IMG/VR virus record: IMGVR_UViG_3300044824_000031
Coordinates: 1-42,039 of that record
Length of the DNA stretch: 42,039 bases
Origin: a virus
Direction: 5' to 3' (one strand)
Shown here piece by piece: positions 21,248 to 29,522 of the stretch (its first letter is position 1; each line of letters starts with the position of its first letter). A program made the position numbers and the translations under genes. The notes below the pieces were generated by a model. It did not search any database. It had not been told where the DNA came from and worked only from the letters and a program-made list of their open reading frames with translations.

Positions 21248-24200
21248 TTGGCCTTCAACGTATCCGGCGGCGTGGAAGTGCCGCTCAATACTTTCGGATC
21301 GCTTGTCACGGAGACCGCCCCTGAGCAGTTGCCAGAGGGCGTTTCGCCAGACAATCAGGACGTGGTGTATGCACCCGGCCAGGTAGGGAGCCGGCCAGGA
21401 CTCCACAAGGTTCTGGAGACCCCACTGGCCGCCGGCGGCCCAAACAACCTCGTACCGACCCTGACGAACGGCGGCAGCTTCGTTGATCCGACCGGGACGT
21501 TGCGGAACCTGTATTTCGACTCGAACGGCACGATCTGGGTGGAAACGACGCTCGGGACGCTGGTTGCGGTTTCCACCCCTTCCACGCCCGGCTGCTGGAT
21601 GAAGTCAATAACCGCCTTTGGCCGCCAGTACGTCGCCATCAGCGACGGCTTGCATGGGCAGGAAGTGCCGCTCCAATTCGATGGCACAAACTGGGACCGG
21701 GTGACTCAGGACGGCCCCGGCGCCCCGCCCACAGTCGCATCTGTGGCGCTTCCTCCCGTTCTACTGGTAGGCAGCGGATCGGCAAGTCTGACACCCTACG
21801 AGGTTCAGCCGGGAGCACAAAACCCCGATGGTTCCTATTCGCAGATTCTCGCCTTCACCAGTAGCGCGTGGCCGCTGGCAATTGGTCCGGGCGATTCTCT
21901 CACACTCGCGGGATACACCGGAACGAATGACTCGAACTACAACGGCACGTTCACGGTGTTGGCGACGTATCAGGGCAGCACGAATCTGCTGGTCCTCGGA
22001 GCGTACCTCCCGGCTGGAACGGTCTACAGTGCGGTGACTGCGGGGATCACTTGGAGCGCGGTTACGGGGAGTTTGGTTCGATCTAGCAATACGGTTACGG
22101 CCACCACAGCGAAGGCGCATCAACTCCAAGTCGGATACGAAGCACAGATCGCAGGAGTCGGGGCGGAGGCGGTGGGCGGCGGGATTTCCTCAATTGTCAT
22201 TGACAACGAGGACCTGCCGGGATTGGCGACGGTGACTACCGCTTCGAAGCATGGGCTTGTGCCCGGATGTCAAGTCATTCTCGCGGGCGTTCAGCCGGTC
22301 GCGGTTGGCGGCGTGATCACGGCGGCATCATGGGCCGGTGGAATTGCTGAGATCACCACCACCAGCGCACATGGTCTAACGCCGGGTTGCCAAGTGACCG
22401 TAGCAGGCACCGGAGCGGGGGGCGTGAACGGAACTTTCTCTATTCTCACCGTTCCTTCACCAACCACATTCACTTACGTCTTCACTCCGATAGCTACGGT
22501 TACGATTTCTCTGAGCGGTCCCACTGTTACGCTCGTTTGGCCTATTCCAGACAGCAGCGCACCCACCTACTTCGAGGTCGTCGCTACTCCGACACCTACG
22601 AGCTTTCAGGTAGAAGTGACGTACTCTGACGGCACTTGGACGACTGGTACAGTCTCGTTCGCTTGGAATGGGACGTTCTTCGTCGCCTCGGTTCCTTCGG
22701 CAACATCGTTCACATACCAACAGTACGGACCAAACGCCACTTCGTCATCCACAACAGGGACCGTGACACCTTACGGTCAAGCGGCCCCTGGAGTTCACCA
22801 GTGCCAAGTTCATTTCCTGACACGCCAGGGATACACCACCCGTCCCAGCCCGCCGGTTCAATTCGTGGCAAATGGCGGCCAGTTCGTGAGTGTGTCCGGC
22901 ATACCGATAGGGCCTCCCAATGTTGTTGCGCGTATCCTGGCTTTCACCGGAGCGCAGGGAGCCTATTTCTTCTACATTCCCGTGCCAGCGCTGGTGAACG
23001 GCCAGCAGGTTTCGACAGCAACGCAGATCAATGACAACACAACGACCGCCGTTCTGCTCGACTTCTCCGACGTGACGCTCTACTCCTCGTTGGGCGTCTC
23101 GATCCCAGGGAACAATCTCGCCAGCCAGATCATTCTCGACGGAGCTTTGGGATTCGGATTCTATGGTTCCCGCCTTCTGGCTTACGGCCAGCGGAACAAA
23201 ATTCAGAACCTATTGAACATGGGATTCGAGGGCGGCGCTTTGCCAACGAGCTCCACCGCGCCGACTGGTTGGACGTTGGCAGGTACGGCAGTATTGGCAG
23301 CGGGGCACTTCGGGGAGGGACTGAGCATATCGCCCAGCTCCTCAATCTCACAGTCAGTATACCTCGACGCCTACCAGGGCGCTCCGATTCTACAGCCGAA
23401 TACCGCCTACAAGTTTCGCGCATGGCTCAAACCAAGTACCGCCGGTCTGACCGTAACCGTCACAGTCAGTTCCATTCTGGGAACCTTTTCCAGCAGCATT
23501 TCATTCTCAACCGGAATGAGCACCAGTGGTTCATGGCTGGAGGCAACTTTCGCTACGAAGACTCCGAGCGCGATCCCGAGCGACATGCTTTTGACGATTG
23601 CCGTAGCCGGTTCCGCGGGGACGGTTCTGGTTGATGAATGCAGCCTAATCTATGCCGATTCTCCTTACACCGATCAAATGATTTTCGCCAGCTACGTGGA
23701 CAACCCGGAAGGGTTCGATGGAGTCTCCGGCAAGTTTGGGCCATCCGAAGACGTTCACAAGGTCATGGACTTCGCTATCGTGAGGGACAACCTCTACATC
23801 CTGACCAGGGACCCGGCGGGTCGCCTGCACGAGACCAGCGACAACGGAACCACAGAACCGTCTGGCTGGAACGTGCGCGAAATCGGGGCCAACTGCGGGG
23901 CGCTTTCGGCGTTCTGCACGGCGCATTCTCAGGCTGATGATGCCAGCGCGGGCGGTGGTGAGGAGTGGTTCGCCTGGGCGAGTGCGAGCGGCGTTCGGAT
24001 CTTCGGCGGGGACCAGCCCTACAAAATCAACCAGGAACTCGCGCCGGATTGGGCGAATATCAACCCGGCAGCAGCATTGACCATCTGGGCGCTGAACGAT
24101 CCGGTTTCCAGGACGCTATATTTCGGCCTTCCGATGGGAAGCGCAACCGCAGCGAGTCTGGTCCACCCGATGAGTTACCGGCAGTTGGACAGCCCGGCCC

Positions 24201-24805
24201 AGATCGCCGCATCGCCGCCAATTCACGTCTCGTATACCGGGCGGTTGATCGCCACGGACAACACCCGAAAGTGGACGCGCTGGAACCTGCCTATAAACGG
24301 AGCCGCGCTGATGTACCGCGCTGCCGGAGTCCTCTCGGTCGTATTTTTCGGTGGCAACGGGCAGGCACCTGGCGCCGCGGCTGGATTCGGCAACGCCTAC
24401 ACCCTGGACTCGACGAAGTTGACGGATGACGATTACGGCCAGATTGTCCCGTATTACACCACATACTTTTTCGTGGGCCACGACAATGAGAGGATGTTGA
24501 AACTGGACTCACACCGGAAGATGCTGGCCTATCTCACAGCGGCGATTCGAGGAACCGGGACGCTGACTATCACGGTATTTGCGAACTCCCTGACAAACCC
24601 TTGGGCGATCACCGGGGTGCGCCCGCTGGCTGCCACCCCGAACAATGACCTCGGATGGGCCGGCGGTTCGGCCACGGCGGAGCGCATTGCAATCAAGATC
24701 GCCAGTGCGCCGCTGCCAGGACAGACGGATAACGGTTTCCTGCTTACCAAACTGGTGCCCACGTTGCGGCCGGCTGCGAGACTGCCGGTAAGGGGCGCGC
24801 CATGA
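21248..24805 (+). CDS. Giant tail protein with Ig-like repeats and a carbohydrate-binding-type domain
   Basis: The product is 1185 residues from TTG 21248, chosen because AAGGAGG (21237-21243) is close upstream. The N-terminus (VPLNTFGSLVTETAPEQLPE, then DVVYAPGQVGSRPGL) has the look of a head-to-tail stabilisation protein. Residues about 270-415 contain three repeats of a beta motif with AHGLTPGCQVTVAG and related forms (KAHQLQVGYEAQIAG; SKHGLVPGCQVILAG). Residues about 655-800 resemble a jelly-roll carbohydrate-binding module (NLLNMGFEGGALP; NTAYKFRAWLKPSTAGL). The C-terminal third is beta-rich with DNLYILTRDPAGRLHET, like a propeller. A tail hub or needle component that contacts cell-surface sugars is the best reading. 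Confidence 0.6.
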   Translation: MAFNVSGGVEVPLNTFGSLVTETAPEQLPEGVSPDNQDVVYAPGQVGSRPGLHKVLETPLAAGGPNNLVPTLTNGGSFVDPTGTLRNLYFDSNGTIWVETTLGTLVAVSTPSTPGCWMKSITAFGRQYVAISDGLHGQEVPLQFDGTNWDRVTQDGPGAPPTVASVALPPVLLVGSGSASLTPYEVQPGAQNPDGSYSQILAFTSSAWPLAIGPGDSLTLAGYTGTNDSNYNGTFTVLATYQGSTNLLVLGAYLPAGTVYSAVTAGITWSAVTGSLVRSSNTVTATTAKAHQLQVGYEAQIAGVGAEAVGGGISSIVIDNEDLPGLATVTTASKHGLVPGCQVILAGVQPVAVGGVITAASWAGGIAEITTTSAHGLTPGCQVTVAGTGAGGVNGTFSILTVPSPTTFTYVFTPIATVTISLSGPTVTLVWPIPDSSAPTYFEVVATPTPTSFQVEVTYSDGTWTTGTVSFAWNGTFFVASVPSATSFTYQQYGPNATSSSTTGTVTPYGQAAPGVHQCQVHFLTRQGYTTRPSPPVQFVANGGQFVSVSGIPIGPPNVVARILAFTGAQGAYFFYIPVPALVNGQQVSTATQINDNTTTAVLLDFSDVTLYSSLGVSIPGNNLASQIILDGALGFGFYGSRLLAYGQRNKIQNLLNMGFEGGALPTSSTAPTGWTLAGTAVLAAGHFGEGLSISPSSSISQSVYLDAYQGAPILQPNTAYKFRAWLKPSTAGLTVTVTVSSILGTFSSSISFSTGMSTSGSWLEATFATKTPSAIPSDMLLTIAVAGSAGTVLVDECSLIYADSPYTDQMIFASYVDNPEGFDGVSGKFGPSEDVHKVMDFAIVRDNLYILTRDPAGRLHETSDNGTTEPSGWNVREIGANCGALSAFCTAHSQADDASAGGGEEWFAWASASGVRIFGGDQPYKINQELAPDWANINPAAALTIWALNDPVSRTLYFGLPMGSATAASLVHPMSYRQLDSPAQIAASPPIHVSYTGRLIATDNTRKWTRWNLPINGAALMYRAAGVLSVVFFGGNGQAPGAAAGFGNAYTLDSTKLTDDDYGQIVPYYTTYFFVGHDNERMLKLDSHRKMLAYLTAAIRGTGTLTITVFANSLTNPWAITGVRPLAATPNNDLGWAGGSATAERIAIKIASAPLPGQTDNGFLLTKLVPTLRPAARLPVRGAP

Positions 24806-25356
24806 CAATTCCGCACCTTGACCGAATCCGCAGCATCCCCGAGCATGGCCAGTGGCTCTATGAGGCGCTGCAGGCCATCCAGCAGCAATCCACCACCCAT
24901 GAAGAGCAGACGAACTCGAACCCCAAAGGGGCACCGCCGCCACCGCTGCCGGTGGATGGCGTCAAAGTCACCGGGCGAGACGGACATCTCCACGTTGCCA
25001 TCACGGACAACGGAAACATCTTCAGGGGAGTCCGGTATTACTGCGAGCACGCCGACAACCCCCATTTCACCAATCCCCAAATAGTGCCGATGCACGATTC
25101 GCGGAACATCTCGATCCCCGTGGGAAACCAGGCGCGGTACGTGCGGGTGTTCTCATCCTATTCGGAAAGCGCGCCATCCGCGCCAGTCTACCACGGCGGG
25201 GCCGCGTCTCCGAAAGCGGTGAACGGTGGTGGTTCAGGGCCGGGCCCGGCGTTCCTGCCATCTCAGGGGAGTGGAACTGGCGCGGCGGGGCAGGGATTGA
25301 GCGGGCCTGGGCCGGTTCCATTCAGGTCTGCGACGGGAGCGCCACCAACAAGATGA
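24802..25356 (+). CDS. Tail-associated protein with fibronectin-like core
   Basis: The product is 184 residues from ATG 24802, overlapping the giant tail gene by ATGA. A helical start (IPEHGQWLYEALQAIQQQST) is followed by a Pro-rich linker. A beta sandwich follows of about 85 residues (KVTGRDGHLHVAITDNGNIF; QARYVRVFSSYSESAPSAPV) whose strand pattern is fibronectin type III-like. The C-terminal 50 residues are Gly/Pro/Ser-rich. It is probably a small tail component. Confidence 0.5.
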   Translation: MTIPHLDRIRSIPEHGQWLYEALQAIQQQSTTHEEQTNSNPKGAPPPPLPVDGVKVTGRDGHLHVAITDNGNIFRGVRYYCEHADNPHFTNPQIVPMHDSRNISIPVGNQARYVRVFSSYSESAPSAPVYHGGAASPKAVNGGGSGPGPAFLPSQGSGTGAAGQGLSGPGPVPFRSATGAPPTR

Positions 25357-25364
25357 GCCAATTC

Positions 25365-25667
25365 TTAATTCGCCGCCCGCAAAATGTTTCCGACATGCGA
25401 AGGCGATATATTCATTTCAAAGGCAATTGCGCTTCTGGACATCCCAGACCGAAACTTCCGAACGACAGTTGCATTCCTTTCCTCATGTTCCGGTCTGCCG
25501 ACTGTCCTACTATGATCATTACACAAATGCTTATTGTAGGAGCAGCTCCAACCGAATTCCCTCCTCAATCGGAGTTTTGCAAGCTCTCTACCGCATTCAA
25601 TTCTAAGGGTTTTGGTGCATCCTGGATGGTCGCAAGACACAATAACCGTGGTAACAGTTTTAAACAT
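25365..25667 (-). CDS. Zinc-finger plus helix-turn-helix protein, inverted in the late operon
   Basis: The product is 100 residues on the minus strand from ATG 25667. The N-terminal half has CDHPGC, a later C and then CNDH, a plausible zinc site with basic helices between (GRELAKLRLRREFGWSC). The C-terminal half is a helix-turn-helix (VVRKFRSGMSRSAIAFEMNI, then SPSHVGNILR). TTG 25703 and ATG 25691 are upstream in-frame alternatives, but they lie inside the promoter, whose -10 box ends 6 bases before ATG 25667. The region is visibly AT-richer than its neighbours and opposes them, the pattern of a later-acquired gene with independent expression. A DNA-binding regulator is likely. Confidence 0.65.
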   Translation of the reverse strand: MFKTVTTVIVSCDHPGCTKTLRIECGRELAKLRLRREFGWSCSYNKHLCNDHSRTVGRPEHEERNATVVRKFRSGMSRSAIAFEMNISPSHVGNILRAAN

Positions 25668-25673
25668 AGTCGT

Positions 25674-25703
25674 AGTATACCACTGGAACATACAGTAGTG
25701 CAA
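25674..25703 (-). promoter_or_regulatory. Promoter of the inverted regulator gene (leaderless geometry)
   Basis: On the minus strand: TTGCAC (25703-25698), an 18-base spacer, TATACT (25679-25674), then exactly 6 bases and ATG at 25667. The same -10 to ATG distance is seen in four plus-strand cases. No ribosome-binding site is present. Confidence 0.6.
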
Positions 25704-25711
25704 GGAAATTT

Positions 25712-26089
25712 ATGCACGCCCGCGCGCTAAAACAATCCGACATCCCCATTCTCCGCCAGATGGCAGAGGCGAGCGGCTTCCCGTATCCGGACCCGCTGAA
25801 ACTCGAAGCCGTCCGCGTGGTAGCCGACGATGACGACCGGCCCCTCATGGTGGCTGGCGCGGAAAGGCTGATTCAGGCGTACCTGTGGTGTGGAAATTTC
25901 CAACGGCCACATGCAAAAGTCTTCGCCATGCGGCTTCTCCAGGACGAAATGATTGCCGCGTTGAAAGCAAAGGGGTACGATAGTATCGAAGCGTTCATCC
26001 CGCCGACTTTGGCAAAAAGCTTCGCGCGGCGGTTGGTAAAGACATTCGGCTGGCGGAAGAACTGGCAATCGTGGAATAAGGAGTTCTGA
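25712..26089 (+). CDS. GNAT acetyltransferase-like phage protein
   Basis: The product is 125 residues from ATG 25712 with AAGGAA upstream. The sequence (RALKQSDIPILRQMAEASGF; AVRVVADDDDRPLMVAGAER; HAKVFAMRLLQDEMIAALKA; KGYDSIEAFIPPTLAKSF) follows the helix-strand order of a GNAT N-acyltransferase. The acetyl-CoA pyrophosphate loop (Q/R-x-x-G-x-G/A) is not evident. Phages often carry such small proteins in tail regions; the substrate is unknown. The C-terminus (RLVKTFGWRKNWQSWNKEF) is basic and aromatic. Confidence 0.55.
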   Translation: MHARALKQSDIPILRQMAEASGFPYPDPLKLEAVRVVADDDDRPLMVAGAERLIQAYLWCGNFQRPHAKVFAMRLLQDEMIAALKAKGYDSIEAFIPPTLAKSFARRLVKTFGWRKNWQSWNKEF

Positions 26090-26090
26090 T

Positions 26091-26648
26091 ATGGCGCGCG
26101 GATCATCGCAGGCAACCGGGGCGGCGACCAGCGCCCAGGATCTCAGCAACACGTATTCCGGCAATGCCGCTTCGCTGTTCTCGACATTGGAGCCGACGCT
26201 GGCTACCGAGGCCGCGCACCCGGCGGGAATGGCCCCCACGGATTTTGCGGCGGCGAACACGGCTGGAATGCAGGCTGGTGGCGGAACCCAAGCGGCGGCG
26301 ACGGGGCAAGGCGCGCTCCGGGCGGCGCGGACACGGAACATCGGCGGCGGGGATGCGGCGATAGCATCGGCGGCGCGTTCCGGCGGCCAGCAGGCATCGA
26401 ACGCGGCGCTTCAGACGGTTCTGAAGAATTCCGCGCTCAAACAGACCCAACAGCAGGCTGGGATCAAGGGCATGGAGGGGCTGTTCTCCGAGAATCTGGC
26501 CGGCGGGAACCAGGCACTCGGGCAAGTGGCGGGCGACGTGAACGCGAACACGAATGCTGAGAATGCTTCATGGGATTGGGCCAAAGACTTCATGGACCCC
26601 CTTTTGGGGGCGGATAGTCAAGCGGCAGCAGCGTATCTCCATAAGTGA
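26091..26648 (+). CDS. Internal virion (ejection-type) protein, putative
   Basis: The product is 185 residues from ATG 26091. It is very rich in Ala, Gly, Gln and Ser with long helical stretches (AAIASAARSGGQQASNAALQ; GLFSENLAGGNQALGQVAGD). Proteins of this composition directly after the tail genes of P22-like phages are typically ejected with DNA to form a trans-envelope channel. No specific homolog is recognised; the call is by composition and order. Confidence 0.5.
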   Translation: MARGSSQATGAATSAQDLSNTYSGNAASLFSTLEPTLATEAAHPAGMAPTDFAAANTAGMQAGGGTQAAATGQGALRAARTRNIGGGDAAIASAARSGGQQASNAALQTVLKNSALKQTQQQAGIKGMEGLFSENLAGGNQALGQVAGDVNANTNAENASWDWAKDFMDPLLGADSQAAAAYLHK

Positions 26649-28102
26649 GCGATATGGCACTTCTCGATCCCTACAACCCGGATGAGTTCGAGCGGTTGCG
26701 GCGCGGGCCGCCTGTTGGGTATCCCGAGCCTCCGGTACCAGGCGCGGCGCCAATCCCGCAGTTGGCACCGCCAGGCCCCGCTGTACCGAGCCTTGTTCGC
26801 GCTCCTCAGAATGGAGCCGCCGCCCCCCTTCAGACGGCAGCCCCAGGGGGCGGCATGACCTCACCGCCCCCATCCCCGAATCAGCAGGAATTGACGCGCC
26901 TGACCGCGCCTGGCACCCAAGAGGCGAAGACCGGAATTCAGAAACTCCCGATGGCAGCGCGCATCCCGCTTACGGTCCTCGACGCGGTGGGCAGCACGTT
27001 CCTTCCCGGTCTGATGATGGGTCTGCCCGGTACGCAGCTTCACCATAATCTGATGGTGCGCGGCGCGGAGCGAAACGTGTCGGATGAACAGGCACAGCAA
27101 GCGGCGGAATCGAAGCGGCAACTGGAAGCGGCGCAGACTAGCGAAGCGACGGCGCGCGGCAAGGAAGCGGAGGCCCTTGCGAAGAAAGCCGGTGAACCAA
27201 CCCCCAAGGAAGTGGAAGAGGGGAAGACGATCGCCACCGACCAGGGAATCATGGGGTGGAACCCGGAGACGAAGCGGTATGACATTTCAATGGGGAAAAC
27301 CAAGGCCGAAAAGCCGGACCTTCATTCGATGCTTGCCGAGGCGGTCGAAGATGCCCATAAACGCGGCGTGAATGCCAAGGACGATCCGAAAGTTCAGGAA
27401 ATTCTCGGCACGATGCAGGAAGAGGGTCGACAGCCGGCGCCGAAGGAACCAGGGCGCGAGGATAAAGCCGTTGCGATCTACGCGAAAGACCCGAAAGACC
27501 GAACACCAGAAGAGTCCGCATACATCAAAGGATACGAAAAAGACGTGGATGTGACCAGAACGCAGCCAGGCGTCATGCGGATGGAAACTCCGCGCAATCC
27601 GAGCGATCTTGTGACCCGTCAGGCGGCGATGAAAGCCTACACGCCAGCTTCCGACTCTGCTGAACGGTTCAATGTCATGGCGAAGAATTACGAGGAAGCC
27701 TTGAATGGAGATCAGCAGGCGATGGTTTCGTTGCTTGCAAACCACATTGGCATGACCATGGGACTCCAAAAGGGCGCGCGCATTACCCAGTTTCTCTACA
27801 ACGAGGCCCAACAGTCTGCCCCGTGGCTTCAGAATGTGCGGAAGCGATTCGACAAGCAAGGATACCTGCAAGGCGTGACTCTCTCTCCCGACCAGATGAA
27901 ACAGATGATCTCGCTTGCACGGGAGCGATTCAGTCAGGACGTATCAAAGGGTCGGAACGAAGCGCACTATCTGGGAATCAACGATGAAGGACCAGAGCGC
28001 ACTCCCAGCCAAGAAACGATTCGGCACTACGGAAGGCTTGCCGGCGGCGATATCAAAAAAGCAAAGGCACTAGCCGCCGCCGATGGATGGAGCGTGCAAT
28101 AA
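26645..28102 (+). CDS. Internal virion protein, putative
   Basis: The product is 485 residues from GTG 26645, which overlaps the previous stop (ATG 26654 is an alternative). It begins with a Pro/Ala-rich region (about 1-90). A short hydrophobic segment follows (LPMAARIPLTVLDAVGSTFL, about 100-120), then a long charged helix (QAQQAAESKRQLEAAQTSEA, about 145-190). The C-terminal domain has FNVMAKNYEEALNGDQQAMV and ITQFLYNEAQQSAPWLQNVR. This order suits an ejection protein. The last 30 residues are Gly/Lys-rich. The function is inferred from context. Confidence 0.5.
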   Translation: MSDMALLDPYNPDEFERLRRGPPVGYPEPPVPGAAPIPQLAPPGPAVPSLVRAPQNGAAAPLQTAAPGGGMTSPPPSPNQQELTRLTAPGTQEAKTGIQKLPMAARIPLTVLDAVGSTFLPGLMMGLPGTQLHHNLMVRGAERNVSDEQAQQAAESKRQLEAAQTSEATARGKEAEALAKKAGEPTPKEVEEGKTIATDQGIMGWNPETKRYDISMGKTKAEKPDLHSMLAEAVEDAHKRGVNAKDDPKVQEILGTMQEEGRQPAPKEPGREDKAVAIYAKDPKDRTPEESAYIKGYEKDVDVTRTQPGVMRMETPRNPSDLVTRQAAMKAYTPASDSAERFNVMAKNYEEALNGDQQAMVSLLANHIGMTMGLQKGARITQFLYNEAQQSAPWLQNVRKRFDKQGYLQGVTLSPDQMKQMISLARERFSQDVSKGRNEAHYLGINDEGPERTPSQETIRHYGRLAGGDIKKAKALAAADGWSVQ

Positions 28103-29379
28103 TGGCTGATCGTTGGGAAGAGGCGATGAAGGGCATAAAGGTTGAACCGGGAGACGCTGAGGCTCCGAAGGGTGGAGATCCTTGGGCGCAGGCAGGAGTC
28201 CAAAAGGACGAGAAGCCCGCTATGTCCCCCGCCGCCCCGCAGACTTTCGGCCACGCCGCTAGCGAAGCCCTGAGCGCGGCGAACCCGCTGCCGGGCTTGT
28301 GGTCTGCCATTCGGCACCCACTGGACACAGCGAAAGGTCTGTACCAGGCGTCCGCAGATCAGGCCGCACAGGTTGTACCGTCCCTGAAGCGCGGGAACTA
28401 TCTCGACGCAGCTGGGCACGCTCTTGGGACATTTCCTCTTCTGGGCCCGGCTATTGAGGGAATCAACGAACAAATGGACTCCGATCCGGTTGGAGCTGCC
28501 GGTCGCGCGGCGGGAACGATTGGTTCACTTGCCGCGGCGCCAGCACTGGCGCGTGGCGCGGGAAGCACGCTCAAGGCGATGGGGCGCGGAATGGGGAAGA
28601 CGGCTCTGGGGCTTCCGGCGAAGGCGGAGGCTTTCGGCGCGACACCTTCACGCGCGCTGATGGAGGATACCAGCGGCTTCCGCCCATCCTTCATCGCCCG
28701 AACCGGCCAGCAGACGATGAACACCCTGAAACCTCAAATGGAGGCCGCCGTATCGCGCTCTACGACGCCCGTTGACCTGGGCGGCGCGCGCGCGGCGGTG
28801 ACCGATGCCTCAGACCTGGCGGCGCGCGAAGGAAACAAGTTGATCCACGGCCAGATCAAGCCGATGGGAGAAGCATTGGCTGGGAATCGCGTCACGTCTA
28901 CGCCATACCCCGATCTGCTTTCGCCGCGCGATGCGCTTGACCTGAAACGCGGTTTCGGAGACGAATTCGCCACGTACAACCCGGAGATCCACACGAAAGT
29001 GAATGCGCTCGCCAAGGATGTGTATGGAAAACTGGCGCGCGGCATCCACGAAGCGGCGCCCGGAAGCCAGGAACTCGACCAGCGCATCCAGAGCCTCATC
29101 CCGGTTGTCCACCGCGCAGAAACAGTCTCTCGGAACGCGGGGCTGGGCCAGCGGGTGCTCACCCGGCCCACCCGTGGACTCTTACCGGCCCTGCTCGGCT
29201 ACCATAAGGGCGGATTGCTGGGGGCGATGCTCGGCTTGACCGGATCTGAGGCGGCGGCTTCTCCCGTGCCTTTGATGATCGGCGCGCGCGGGGCCTACGG
29301 TGCCGGGCGCGCGGTGGCTTCACCCTTCAGCCAGAGGGCCGCCCAGGTTGCGCCGCTTCTCAAGAGGCCGCAACAATGA
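28102..29379 (+). CDS. Large internal virion protein, putative
   Basis: The product is 425 residues from ATG 28102, overlapping the previous stop by one base. It is Ala/Gly-rich with amphipathic helices. One moderately hydrophobic region lies near residues 110-170 (AGHALGTFPLLGPAIEGINE; GSLAAAPALARGAGSTLKAM). Another lies near the end (GLLPALLGYHKGGLLGAMLG). The middle has MNTLKPQMEAAVSRSTTPVD and LDLKRGFGDEFATYNPEIH. Membrane-active helices in a late-operon protein fit a DNA-ejection protein. Confidence 0.5.
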   Translation: MADRWEEAMKGIKVEPGDAEAPKGGDPWAQAGVQKDEKPAMSPAAPQTFGHAASEALSAANPLPGLWSAIRHPLDTAKGLYQASADQAAQVVPSLKRGNYLDAAGHALGTFPLLGPAIEGINEQMDSDPVGAAGRAAGTIGSLAAAPALARGAGSTLKAMGRGMGKTALGLPAKAEAFGATPSRALMEDTSGFRPSFIARTGQQTMNTLKPQMEAAVSRSTTPVDLGGARAAVTDASDLAAREGNKLIHGQIKPMGEALAGNRVTSTPYPDLLSPRDALDLKRGFGDEFATYNPEIHTKVNALAKDVYGKLARGIHEAAPGSQELDQRIQSLIPVVHRAETVSRNAGLGQRVLTRPTRGLLPALLGYHKGGLLGAMLGLTGSEAAASPVPLMIGARGAYGAGRAVASPFSQRAAQVAPLLKRPQQ

Positions 29380-29522
29380 GGAAAATCACACCGAACGCGA
29401 CGGTGAATCTGGCGGTGTCGCGCGGCCAGTCCCGCTCGACAATCGCTTCGGCAATGGACATTGCGAGGGATGCTACAAATACGAATCCGGCAATGAGTAT
29501 CATCGCCCAAAGGATACCATGA
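29376..29522 (+). CDS. Small hypothetical protein
   Basis: The product is 48 residues from ATG 29376. Both ends overlap neighbours by ATGA, which is the strongest argument for this frame. The peptide (MRKITPNATVNLAVSRGQSR; MDIARDATNTNPAMSIIAQR) is polar. The opposite strand of the same DNA can be read as a two-span membrane peptide (29360-29503), which I regard as an antisense shadow. No family is recognised. Confidence 0.4.
   Translation: MRKITPNATVNLAVSRGQSRSTIASAMDIARDATNTNPAMSIIAQRIP

Noticed and set aside
29360-29503. Minus-strand two-span membrane peptide (holin-like, 47 residues)
   Set aside because: It has no ribosome site or promoter and lies opposite a plus-strand frame with ATGA overlaps at both ends. 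Antisense of polar codons often looks hydrophobic.
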